Shown here piece after piece: positions 50,693-58,413 of a stretch of 64,000 nt of DNA; positions within the stretch are counted from its first letter, which is position 1, and every line of letters begins with the position of its first letter. The stretch lies in the NCBI RefSeq assembly GCF_018140925.1, contig NZ_CP073315.1, positions 1,488,001 through 1,552,000 on the forward strand, written 5' to 3'. Made by a program: the position numbers and the translations under genes. The stretch is from Psychrobacillus sp. INOP01 (GTDB lineage: Bacteria > Bacillota > Bacilli > Bacillales_A > Planococcaceae). A model generated the notes under the pieces. The model did no database searches and was not told the origin of the DNA. It saw only the letters and a list, made by a program, of their open reading frames with translations.

Positions 50693-51847
50693 TTATTTAA
50701 ACTCTATTACTCCTTGATCCATCTCAAATAAACCATCAACATATAGCTCTGGTGAACGTTCAGAACCAGATTTTGAATACCTCTCTACGTGACTGACATT
50801 CATATTCTCAGCATCTGTAAAATCAATATGCGCTATTGCTACCCAGTAGGCTAAACGATTTTTCTCATATAATGGGCTAGTTATCCGTTGACCCAGTTGG
50901 TTGTCAACGACAGCCTGCGCCTTCATACTTTTAAAGCTACCAATGCCATTGCTAACTGCACTATAAGACGCAAACAGTACATATTTCAATTTGGAAGGAT
51001 CATGAATCACAATGGTCTCTTTCCCTGCAACTCGACTATCACCATCTAGAGTAATAAATGGCTCACGATTTGCATTCCCCATTGAACGATAATAAACTTT
51101 TCCGGTATCACCATTTTTCAATACATAAAAGCAGTATAAATCTAAATCTTTTTTAGGATTTGCCCACTCCAAAGTCGCTACAATTTTATTGGACTTAGCG
51201 ATAGATATTGATTCCTTTTTCTTCAGATTAATATTCATCTTCTCAAGGTTTGGCTTTTGTTTAATAGGTTCTTCTATAGGAAGAGGAAGATCATTCTGTA
51301 TACTACTCTCGCTTTCTTCAATCTCTAAACCATAATTTAAGCATAATGCCTCTAACCCTCCATTAAATCCACTACCGATCACATTAAATTTCCACTGTCC
51401 TTGATGCCTATACAGCTCACCAACAACTATCGCTGTCTCCTGTTGTAAGTCATCACCAAATGAATAATTGTATAAAATAGTTCCTGTTACAGCATCTCTT
51501 ATAATAAGCTCTAATTTTTCTACTTCTTGAAAACGCAAATTTTGTGCGTCCCCTTCATGAATAGTCAAGGCAATAGCTATTTTTTCAATTGTTTCTGGCA
51601 CTGCATTCAATTGAATAGTAATCGAACCATCTAAAGATGTTTGTTTTGCATAGCTAACTGATTTATCAGGACTATTCGGTTGGCCATAAAAGATAAAATG
51701 TTCATCTTTTTCACAGCGGTTGCCAGCCTGCAATAAAAATGAAGAAATATCTAGTTCCATTTCCTTTTTCGGTGTCGACCATCGAACAAAACATTCGAGT
51801 TGGGTTATATTTTCTAATTTAACCTTCTGTCCACGTTGTATCTGCAT
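50693..51847 (-). CDS. TerD-family protein with two TerD domains
   Basis: A 384-residue tandem TerD (stress response, SCP2-type) protein. The first domain spans about residues 1-180 (QRGQKVKLENITQ... DAVTGTILYNYSFGDDLQQETAIVVGELYRHQGQWKFN), and the second spans about 215-384 (TLEWANPKKDLDLYCFYVL, HDPSKLKYVLFASYSAVSNG). TerD proteins bind calcium and are linked to tellurite, phage and membrane stress resistance, usually in ter operons; here only this member is present. The ATG at 51847 has AAGGGG upstream, preferred over a longer in-frame extension. Confidence 0.85.
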   Translation of the reverse strand: MQIQRGQKVKLENITQLECFVRWSTPKKEMELDISSFLLQAGNRCEKDEHFIFYGQPNSPDKSVSYAKQTSLDGSITIQLNAVPETIEKIAIALTIHEGDAQNLRFQEVEKLELIIRDAVTGTILYNYSFGDDLQQETAIVVGELYRHQGQWKFNVIGSGFNGGLEALCLNYGLEIEESESSIQNDLPLPIEEPIKQKPNLEKMNINLKKKESISIAKSNKIVATLEWANPKKDLDLYCFYVLKNGDTGKVYYRSMGNANREPFITLDGDSRVAGKETIVIHDPSKLKYVLFASYSAVSNGIGSFKSMKAQAVVDNQLGQRITSPLYEKNRLAYWVAIAHIDFTDAENMNVSHVERYSKSGSERSPELYVDGLFEMDQGVIEFK

Positions 51848-52029
51848 GAAAACACCCCTTAAGATTAGTACCTCCATTATACAAAATGCGCCATGTTTTT
51901 TCTTTATCTTCTGAAATCTTTTTAATTTTATTCAATTAACTGTGACAACCAGATTAGACTCCTTCAATAGAACCCTCCTTTCAAATAATTCTAATTTTCT
52001 CTATAATAAGAGAAAAAGGAGGATGTCCA

Positions 52030-52356
52030 ATGCCAGTTTACAACAAACTAGTACGCGACCTAATACCACAAGTCATCGAAAAATCAGGGAGCAAGTTCAC
52101 TACACGTACGCTAGATCCTTCCGAACACTTAACAGAAATAAAGAAAAAACTATATGAAGAAGTACAGGAATTCCAAGAAACGATGAATCACCAAGATGCC
52201 CTAGAGGAACTAGCCGACATTTTGGAGCTAATCCATGCAGCCCTTCCAATTCACGAAGCAACTTATGAAGACCTAGAGACAATTCGCATTGCTAAGAAAG
52301 AAAAACGCGGTGGGTTTGAGGGAGGTATTTATTTAATAGAGGTGGAGGAAGAATAA
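52030..52356 (+). CDS. MazG-like NTP pyrophosphohydrolase
   Basis: A 108-residue house-cleaning pyrophosphohydrolase of the all-alpha NTP-PPase (MazG/HisE-like) superfamily. It starts MPVYNKLVRDLIPQVIEKSG and has the EExxD metal motif pair in YEEVQEFQET and EELADILELIHAAL. The C-terminus KKEKRGGFEGGIYL is typical of the phage/Bacillus short form. It likely hydrolyses non-canonical nucleotides in the cytoplasm. AAAGGAGG precedes the ATG. Confidence 0.85.
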   Translation: MPVYNKLVRDLIPQVIEKSGSKFTTRTLDPSEHLTEIKKKLYEEVQEFQETMNHQDALEELADILELIHAALPIHEATYEDLETIRIAKKEKRGGFEGGIYLIEVEEE

Positions 52357-52400
52357 GTAACGACTTATTACTTTGAATCTAATTCAAGACTCGACTGCTT

Positions 52401-52480
52401 GTCCCTGTGTAGCAAACAAACACGAATGTTTAAATATTCATGTTTGTTCGAACTAACACGACTGTTTCTAGCACATGGAC
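52401..52480. repeat. GTCCCTGTGTA palindromic element, copy F (80 bp)
   Basis: A full-length copy: GTCCCTGTGTAGCAAACAAACACG at the left, inner TTTAAATATTCATGTTTGTTCGAAC, and GTTTCTAGCACATGGAC at the right with a degraded terminal repeat. It lies directly between the MazG-like gene and a helicase remnant. Confidence 0.72.
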
Positions 52481-52497
52481 AAGAACCGATTTACTAT

Positions 52498-52630
52498 TCA
52501 ATCTTTCGAACCCTGTCTCTGAATAACTTCAATAATATCGTGCCCAAACTCCTCTATCTTTTTATCACCAATACCTCTTATTGTTGATAGTTCTATCAAA
52601 GTTATAGGTTGTTTTAAAACAATTTCGTGG
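52498..52630 (-). pseudogene. C-terminal HRDC-domain remnant of a RecQ-like helicase
   Basis: The minus-strand frame reads IELSTIRGIGDKKIEEFG, then HDIIEVIQRQGSKD and a stop. TIRGIG-KK-YG is the HRDC domain signature at the end of RecQ helicases and similar proteins. An in-frame TAA lies about 10 codons upstream and no other part of a helicase is found in the window, so this is a relic next to repeat copy F. Confidence 0.65.
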
Positions 52631-52659
52631 GACTTTCTTTACAAGTTGGCACATAAAGT

Positions 52660-52696
52660 AAAAAAGCTGCCGAATTTGTCTCTTGGCAGCTTTTTG
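52660..52696. terminator. hairpin with T-tracts
   Basis: AAAAAAGCTGCC and TGGCAGCTTTTTG pair around a short loop. The gene it served may be the decayed helicase or a small RNA. The rest of 52631-52940 has no gene that I can support. Confidence 0.6.
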
Positions 52697-52805
52697 AAGA
52701 TAGATACAAGTCAAAAATTCAAAACTCTGTTGGATTCGCATTTTGAAAAGCCTTCCACTGAAAGAAACTCATAAAAATAAAAACCTCACAAAAGTTTTGT
52801 CCCCA

Positions 52806-52872
52806 TAGAAAAAACACCTCCGCATTAATGATTTAGGTATTGTATACCTGCTTTTAACGAAAGGTGTTTTTA
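52806..52872 (-). terminator. long terminator after the small acidic protein gene
   Basis: Outer arms AAAAAACACCT and AGGTGTTTTT enclose a further AGGTATTGTATACCT palindrome. It is about 70 bases beyond the stop codon of the small hydrophilic protein. Confidence 0.6.
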
Positions 52873-52939
52873 TCTGTCTTATTTTTAAGGTCTGTGCGCC
52901 ACATGAAGTCTCGGATTTCATCATATTATCTTTCTAGAC

Positions 52940-53098
52940 TTAATTTCCGCCGCGTTCATCCACATGATGATCATTTTGGCCATCTTTCACTTGAAGTTCT
53001 TCTTTTTGTTCGTCACTTAACTCATTGGGCTTTCCTTGCTCAACTGTTAGATCTTTTTGATTTGAGAATTCCTTTTCATGATTTGACTCTTTTTTCAT
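52940..53098 (-). CDS. small hydrophilic charged protein
   Basis: A 52-residue protein from the ATG at 53098, MKKESNHEKEFSNQKDLTVEQ, with GGAAGG about nine bases upstream. It is almost wholly charged and polar (Glu, Lys, Asp, Gln, His) and likely disordered. I do not recognise the family; its style resembles small Bacillus stress- or spore-related proteins. The longer open frame up to 53161 is discarded because it lacks a ribosome binding site. Confidence 0.6.
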   Translation of the reverse strand: MKKESNHEKEFSNQKDLTVEQGKPNELSDEQKEELQVKDGQNDHHVDERGGN

Positions 53099-53200
53099 CA
53101 CATTCACCTTCCTAATAATCTTTTCATTATTTCTTTTCCCTAAAAAATTCACTTCTAACATTTTTCTTTAAAAACTTAATGATTCGAGCATTTCCTCCAC

Positions 53201-53241
53201 AAAAAAATACAGCCTTTTGCGTAAGAATATGGCTGTATAGT
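53201..53241 (-). terminator. terminator after the alpha/beta hydrolase gene
   Basis: On the minus strand ATACAGCC and GGCTGTAT pair around a 16-base loop, followed by seven Ts. It is about 130 bases beyond the hydrolase stop codon. Confidence 0.65.
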
Positions 53242-53370
53242 TATCCTTTATCTATCTTGTAGGACAAAAATTTTGAGCAATAAGTTTAATAGGATAATTT
53301 TCAGAAAGTGATGTGTCTACAATGCCAAAATCATTTTCCCCCGTGAGAAACCTATTATTTCGTGGATGCC

Positions 53371-54204
53371 TCAGAGGGACATTTTTTCAGACAAAAACCG
53401 ATCTACCAGCTCGTTAAATCGCTTACTATGCTCCCAGAACATCAAGTGCCCGCCGAGTACTTCTATAGAGGATTTTGGAGAAACGTTTTGTGTAAATTCA
53501 ACTGCTGTAGTTGACCAATGTTCTGCAACAATCGTCAATGTTGGTACTGTTTCACTAGCTGTTCTCGCTTCTTCACGATAATCAGAGAACATGCCCGAAG
53601 CAAATAAATTCGCAGCAATATAATAGGGCGTTTTTAAGGATTGCTCTACTAGCCAATTCAACTCGCCCTCGCTTACATCACGTTGTACCATGACGCTTGT
53701 TGTATATGCCTTCATAAATTCCCGTTGTCCTGCTGGATTACGTAAGTAAGTGTTATAGATGGCCCCAATATCATTAAGGGGACCTTCCACCCAATCTTCT
53801 ACATCGTTTGTCGACAATGCCTTTGGTGACATGTCAATGAAAATAAGTGATTTTACATTGTCATAGCCGTTCTGTTTAAGATACTCCCAAACTGTTAAGC
53901 ACCCGAACGACCAGCCTGCTAGTGTAACGTTCTTTAATTGTAATGCATTGAGTACCTTTGCCAAATCCGTTCCGTGTGTTACATAATCATTCCCTTGTAA
54001 CGCAATAGATGAACGACCATGACTTCTTGGATCGATAACAATTACTCGGTTTGTTTTGGCGAAATGTTCGACTTGATGGCTAAACACTTCGGTTGTAAAT
54101 GTAAAGCCAGGGATGAAAACAATAGGGTCTCCACTTCCTACATCTTGAACATATAATTCTACACCTGGATCTACTTCCACATAATTTCTTTCCGACACTG
54201 TCAT
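53371..54204 (-). CDS. alpha/beta-fold hydrolase
   Basis: A 277-residue alpha/beta hydrolase with VFIPGFTFTTEVF as oxyanion region, RSHGRSS, the nucleophile elbow GWSFGC near residue 99 and the catalytic His in GGHLMFWEH near the C-terminus. It resembles peroxidase/epoxide-hydrolase type esterases of unknown substrate. Start ATG at 54204 follows GGGGGGG by seven bases. It is not in an operon. Confidence 0.83.
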   Translation of the reverse strand: MTVSERNYVEVDPGVELYVQDVGSGDPIVFIPGFTFTTEVFSHQVEHFAKTNRVIVIDPRSHGRSSIALQGNDYVTHGTDLAKVLNALQLKNVTLAGWSFGCLTVWEYLKQNGYDNVKSLIFIDMSPKALSTNDVEDWVEGPLNDIGAIYNTYLRNPAGQREFMKAYTTSVMVQRDVSEGELNWLVEQSLKTPYYIAANLFASGMFSDYREEARTASETVPTLTIVAEHWSTTAVEFTQNVSPKSSIEVLGGHLMFWEHSKRFNELVDRFLSEKMSL

Positions 54205-54488
54205 CAACTAGCCCCCCCTTATCGTAAGAGCAGCAATAATAGAATTCTTGTCCACTCTTCGTTATATACACCATATTCGAATACTGTAATAAAAATTCCA
54301 TTTTCACATTTCCTAATAACTATCTACTTACTTAATCGTCTCTATAAAAAGTTTTAATATCCTAGCGGTTAAACCCCATATTGTATATTTTTCAAAATCA
54401 TAAAACCATTACTCTATCGCATGCGTTCTCCATTGGTATTTATCGCCATTCACGATCTTTTCATTAAATACGCTCCCTGTGTCACACA

Positions 54489-54531
54489 CAAAAAAGCTTG
54501 AGAAAGTGACATTATCACTTCCACAAGCTCA
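54489..54531 (-). terminator. terminator after the SDR gene
   Basis: On the minus strand GAGCTTGTGGAAGTGA and TCACTTTCTCAAGCTTTTTT pair with a short AT loop and a run of Ts. Confidence 0.75.
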
Positions 54532-54557
54532 TTATTAATCTTATAGCTTTTACCTTT

Positions 54558-55307
54558 TTATTTCGCTGTAACTCCACCATCCACCGGTAACTCGATACCT
54601 GTGATATGGCTTGCTTCGTCTGATGCTAGGAACAATACCGCTGAAGCCACTTCTTCGGCTTTTCCAAGATTCGGCAGGGCAATTTGAGACAAGAAATAGT
54701 TCTTGTAATCCGGATGTTCCATATGTGGAGCACTCATTGGTGTGACGATATAGCCTGGGTGTACGGAGTTAACACGGATATTTTTCTTACCGTAGTCAAC
54801 AGCTGCTGCTTTTGTTATTGAACGAACAGCACCTTTAGAAGCTGTGTAAGCTCCTGCTCCAGCCATCCCAGTTAATGCAGAGATGGAAGAAATGTTCACG
54901 ATCGAACCACCTTCATTTTTCTCCATCAAAGGAATCGCAAGTTGCATACCAAGCATCGTACCGTTGATATTGATGGCATATGTACGTGCCCAGTCTTCTT
55001 CTGTCTGCTCCATGAAATCCTTAGATAATGAGATTCCTGCATTGTTTACTAGAATGTCTAATTTGCAAAATGCTTCAATTGTTTTGTTATAAACGTTTTC
55101 CCAGTCTTCTTTAGAAGCAACATTATGTTTGATAGCAATCGCTTCTCCACCAGCTTCTTTGATCTGTGCGACTACTGCTTCTGTTGCTTCAAAATTGATG
55201 TCTGTTAAAACAACTTTAGCACCCTCTCTTGCAAACATAAGTGCTTCCGCTTCTCCCATTCCGCTTCCTGCTCCTGTAATTACCGCTACTTTGCCTGTTA
55301 ATCTCAT
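54558..55307 (-). CDS. SDR-family NAD(P)-dependent oxidoreductase
   Basis: A 249-residue classical short-chain dehydrogenase. The cofactor loop TGAGSGMGEA is at residues 10-19, NNAGIS near 86, the catalytic Ser-Tyr-Lys set in NISSISALTGMAGAGAYTASKGAV and GITELPVDGG-like end (ITGIELPVDGGVTAK). Relatives include cyclopentanol and 3-alpha/20-beta-hydroxysteroid dehydrogenases. The ATG at 55307 follows GAGGTGA; an upstream extension is discarded. It diverges from a TetR gene across a palindromic operator, so it is likely induced by the TetR ligand. Confidence 0.88.
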   Translation of the reverse strand: MRLTGKVAVITGAGSGMGEAEALMFAREGAKVVLTDINFEATEAVVAQIKEAGGEAIAIKHNVASKEDWENVYNKTIEAFCKLDILVNNAGISLSKDFMEQTEEDWARTYAININGTMLGMQLAIPLMEKNEGGSIVNISSISALTGMAGAGAYTASKGAVRSITKAAAVDYGKKNIRVNSVHPGYIVTPMSAPHMEHPDYKNYFLSQIALPNLGKAEEVASAVLFLASDEASHITGIELPVDGGVTAK

Positions 55308-55331
55308 TTTATTCACCTCATGATTATATTT

Positions 55332-55348
55332 TGATAGTCTAACTATCA
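55332..55348. promoter_or_regulatory. TetR-type operator palindrome
   Basis: TGATAGT-CTA-ACTATCA is a perfect 7-3-7 inverted repeat in the intergenic region between the SDR and TetR genes, 25 bases upstream of the SDR start codon. A TATAAT at 55393-55398 serves the TetR gene. Confidence 0.7.
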
Positions 55349-55421
55349 TTTATTTTACTCCTGAAAATGGACAGATGCAAACTTAAACGATGTATAATAA
55401 AAAAATAAAGGAGGTTATCCA

Positions 55422-56054
55422 ATGCCACTAAGTGTTCGGGAACAAAATAAATCTACACGTTATCAACATATCGTCTCCGCAGCTGAGCGCTTATTTCTTG
55501 AACTTGGATTAGATAGCGTCCAAATGCAAGATGTAGCTAAAGAAGCAGAAGTCGGAATCGCCACAGTTTTTCGGTATTTCCCTAAAAAAGATAAACTTAT
55601 TGTTGCTGTTGCTATTCAAAACCTTGAAAGAATACTGCCTGCATTCGAACAGATTGCATCCTCACCTAAGACGGCATATGAACGGTTGGAGGATGTGTTA
55701 GTCTACTTGCTTGAAGATCAAGATGAGAGTAACTCTTCCAAGTTTCGGGAAGCTTTTGAAAGCTACGCTTCTTTTACAAAAGAGCCATTACCAGACATTG
55801 AAGACTATATAGAAATCCAAAAACAAATTAGTAATAGCCTTATTCCAATTATTGAAGATGGTAAAACTGATGGATCCATTCGAACGGATCTATCCATCAA
55901 AGAAACCCTCATAACTATCATTAATACTTTTGGGACTTTCGTAAATAATGTCATATTGAAAGCACCTATTTCTTTTCTTGAGGAAGATATAGATCCACTA
56001 ATTCAACGACGTGTATTAAAAGACATTCTCTTATCATATGTACGACCTGTTTAA
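55422..56054 (+). CDS. TetR/AcrR-family transcriptional regulator
   Basis: A 210-residue regulator: TetR DNA-binding domain at about 12-60 (RYQHIVSAAERLFLELGLDSVQMQDVAKEAEVGIATVFRYFPKKDKL) and an alpha-helical ligand domain. AAGGAGG precedes the ATG. It is divergent from the SDR gene with a shared palindrome, the usual arrangement for a local repressor. Its ligand cannot be told from sequence. Confidence 0.88.
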   Translation: MPLSVREQNKSTRYQHIVSAAERLFLELGLDSVQMQDVAKEAEVGIATVFRYFPKKDKLIVAVAIQNLERILPAFEQIASSPKTAYERLEDVLVYLLEDQDESNSSKFREAFESYASFTKEPLPDIEDYIEIQKQISNSLIPIIEDGKTDGSIRTDLSIKETLITIINTFGTFVNNVILKAPISFLEEDIDPLIQRRVLKDILLSYVRPV

Positions 56055-56105
56055 TGCTGGTTTCTCTAGAAATTTACATATTAAACTAACAATAGGAGGC
56101 TTATG

Positions 56106-56636
56106 ATGAATCAAAGAAAAATCGTAATGTTCATTGCGACAAGCTTAGATGGGTATATCGCGACGGAGGATGACTCTCTAGAGTGGTTATTTAAGGTGGA
56201 TGGTGAAGGAGATAATGGATATTCTGACTTCTACGGCACAGTAGATACGGTAATTATGGGCAGACGCACGTATGACTGGCTTCTAGAACAAGAATTGGAA
56301 AGCTTCCCCTATGAGGGTAAGGAATGCTATGTTTTCTCAAGAACCCTCAGTGAGGATAATGAGAACGTCAAATTCTTCAGTGGAGATGTAGTCAACTTTA
56401 CGAATCAATTGAAAAACAAAGAAGGTAAAAATATCTGGGTAATGGGTGGTGGAGATCTAATACACTCGTTTATCAATGCAAAATTAGTGGATGAGCTGAT
56501 TATTACAGTGTCTCCTGTGTTAATCGGAAAAGGAATTCCTTTGTTTAAAGAAGTTGACTTTGTACTAGAGCTTACCTTAAAAAGCATCAATCGTTTTAAT
56601 CAATTCGCCGAGTTGCGTTATGAAGTAAATAGATAA
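56106..56636 (+). CDS. dihydrofolate reductase / RibD C-terminal family protein
   Basis: A 176-residue protein of the DHFR-like RibD C-terminal family, starting NQRKIVMFIATSLDGYIATEDDSLEWL, with MGRRTYDWLL and NIWVMGGGDLIHSFINAKLVDELIITVSPVLIGKGIPLF, the NADPH-binding end. Proteins of this group are reductases of unknown substrate and not true FolA. The start is one of two consecutive ATGs; the second is at better distance from AGGAGG. It is 50 bases after the TetR gene on the same strand, so co-transcription is likely. Confidence 0.85.
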   Translation: MNQRKIVMFIATSLDGYIATEDDSLEWLFKVDGEGDNGYSDFYGTVDTVIMGRRTYDWLLEQELESFPYEGKECYVFSRTLSEDNENVKFFSGDVVNFTNQLKNKEGKNIWVMGGGDLIHSFINAKLVDELIITVSPVLIGKGIPLFKEVDFVLELTLKSINRFNQFAELRYEVNR

Positions 56637-56642
56637 GCAAAA

Positions 56643-56681
56643 AGGACAAGACAGTGAAGCTTATTCACTTGTCTTGTCCTC
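56643..56681. terminator. bidirectional terminator between convergent genes
   Basis: AGGACAAGACA and TGTCTTGTCCT make a perfect 11-bp stem after the reductase stop codon. Its right arm overlaps the last codons of the lysE-type gene. Confidence 0.75.
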
Positions 56682-57320
56682 TGTTATTTCACGGGAATCT
56701 AATTGGTCATAATTTTGTCCCCACGCTGTACGTATTCCAAAGATCACCAACATTATTCCAACAATTACATTTAATACTTTCAGAACAACTGGGTCTAAAA
56801 AAATAGTTAGAAAGCTTCCTAATATTGAAATAAACGTAAGAAAAATGAGGGTTGATAACACTGCACCTAGTCCAAAAGAATATATATCCTTCTGCTTAAT
56901 GTTTTCTTGCACTAGCTTCGTTGCAAAAACACCCGCCCAAAAAAGAATCGTTAATGGATTGGAGAGAGTTAAAACAAGCGTTTTCCAAAATACAGTTTCT
57001 ATACTTTGTTGAGAGAGAAAGTTAAAGCTTGGGATGATCGATAACCGAAAACCTCCTGCTATACTACTTAAACCAAACACAACAAGGACTGTTGCTCCAA
57101 AGTAACGAATGATTTCTTTCAATTTCCGATGCTTATTCAGTATCTTCCCTATTCCAAAAATTGCTGCAAGTATAAATAAGCAATCAATCATGGCTACCCC
57201 CAACACACCCGTTTCCGCTACTAAAAAACCAGATGTAGCTGCAGTCTGAAATATAAAAATGCAGATAGGTCCTACAGCGATCTGCAGAAACATTCCAAAT
57301 CGAATTCCTTTCCAAATCAT
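56661..57320 (-). CDS. LysE/RhtB-family amino-acid exporter
   Basis: A 219-residue translocator with six hydrophobic helices, the conserved GPICIFIFQTA near residue 17 and LSNPLTILFWAGVFATK near 113. The family exports amino acids such as lysine, threonine or homoserine. GTAGGAG precedes the ATG. It lies 11 bases after an Lrp-type regulator gene, a common pairing in which the regulator senses the exported amino acid. Confidence 0.88.
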   Translation of the reverse strand: MIWKGIRFGMFLQIAVGPICIFIFQTAATSGFLVAETGVLGVAMIDCLFILAAIFGIGKILNKHRKLKEIIRYFGATVLVVFGLSSIAGGFRLSIIPSFNFLSQQSIETVFWKTLVLTLSNPLTILFWAGVFATKLVQENIKQKDIYSFGLGAVLSTLIFLTFISILGSFLTIFLDPVVLKVLNVIVGIMLVIFGIRTAWGQNYDQLDSREITEDKTSE

Positions 57321-57331
57321 CTGCTATTCTC

Positions 57332-57772
57332 CTACCTGTTTGATATTTCTTTTAAAGTAGACAAAACAATCAATGTGTTGGATTTCTGGACCCCTTGAAT
57401 GGATTTTAACTTTTCATTTAGAAAAATCTCTAACTTGCCGGTATCTTCTAATAATACTTTTAACATATAATCATATGCACCTGCCAGATGGTGGCATTCA
57501 ATCACTTCGGAAAAATGAATAATCGTTTTTCTGAAGTGTTGAATATTGGCAGCATGATCGATATTTACAAATACAATTGCTAGCAATTTGTATCCCATTT
57601 TTTCACGGTTTATCTTAACTGTATATTGCTCAATGACGTTTGCTTCTTCTAATTTTTTGATTCGTTCTGATACAGCAGGTATAGACAGATTTACTTTTTT
57701 GCTAATTTCAGAAGCTGTAGACCTTCCATTGTGCTTTAAAGTCTCTAGAATTTTCGCATCAATAATATCCAT
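57332..57772 (-). CDS. Lrp/AsnC-family transcriptional regulator
   Basis: A 146-residue regulator: winged helix-turn-helix at about 1-60 (MDIIDAKILETLKHNGRSTASEISKKVNLSIPAVSERIKKLEE) and RAM ligand-binding domain beyond (HHLAGAYDYMLKVLLEDTGKLE). GAAGGGGG precedes the ATG at 57772. It forms an operon with the LysE-family exporter gene and probably activates it in response to an amino acid. Confidence 0.9.
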   Translation of the reverse strand: MDIIDAKILETLKHNGRSTASEISKKVNLSIPAVSERIKKLEEANVIEQYTVKINREKMGYKLLAIVFVNIDHAANIQHFRKTIIHFSEVIECHHLAGAYDYMLKVLLEDTGKLEIFLNEKLKSIQGVQKSNTLIVLSTLKEISNR

Positions 57773-57796
57773 ATTCCAATCCCCCTTCGAAATCAT

Positions 57797-58413
57797 ATTT
57801 TAAACTATTATATGAAATTTATTTAAAATAATAAATGATTATTGAGTAATTCGATAAAAAATAAAGTTTTATCCAGTTTATCGTTATTTATATTTAAGTT
57901 CAATTGTATAATTTATATAAAAATCCTAATATTTTTAGGTCATTCTAAATTACCTCACCCTGAGCTAGCACATTACAAAACAAACCACTGATTGTTAGTT
58001 GAACCACTCGGGCTTTTACGGGCAGTTATCTCCTACTTATCGACTGCGGCGAAAGCAGGGAAAAGTGAACTTCAAATTATGCGTCAAACTAGACTTAAAC
58101 AATCAAGTTCCCTCAACGCTATATTAAACATGGAACTATTTTTGAGGATAATGCGGCTAGTGGGATAGGATTGTAAGATTAATAATAGAGGAGTTAGAAT
58201 TTAAGCATTAGTCAGAACTACAAAAAACGGAATGACTGCTACTTAGAACAACTTTCTATTGAAAGTATTGGAGAGAGGGGTTGTAAGTGTACAAATGGAA
58301 ACAGCTATGGCATGTTTGGATTTCACTAATAAAATTAGTGAAAACGTAATAAAAAAACACAATATAGAAAAGGAAACAAATCCCATTTTATATTGTGGAT
58401 TTCAGAATAATTT
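57797..58413. other. gene-free gap with a dispersed repeat
   Basis: This 617-base stretch contains the short repeat at 57986-58036 and otherwise AT-rich sequence. A plus-strand open frame of 93 codons starting at 58259 has a weak ribosome binding site and runs into the antisense of the permease gene, so I do not call it. Confidence 0.6.
57986..58036 (+). repeat. structured dispersed repeat, truncated copy
   Basis: CACTGATTGTTAGTTGAACC and CGGGCTTTTACGGGCAGTT are shared with the copy at 21011-21125. The right half, which forms the stem in the longer copy, is not conserved here. Confidence 0.6.

Noticed and set aside
43582-52480. Palindromic repeats considered as a CRISPR array
   Set aside because: Copies are kilobases apart, palindromic to the ends, of variable length and separated by genes, with no regular spacers or cas genes.
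52399-52587. Plus-strand open frame of 62 codons
   Set aside because: It is made of palindromic repeat copy F and the antisense of the HRDC remnant.
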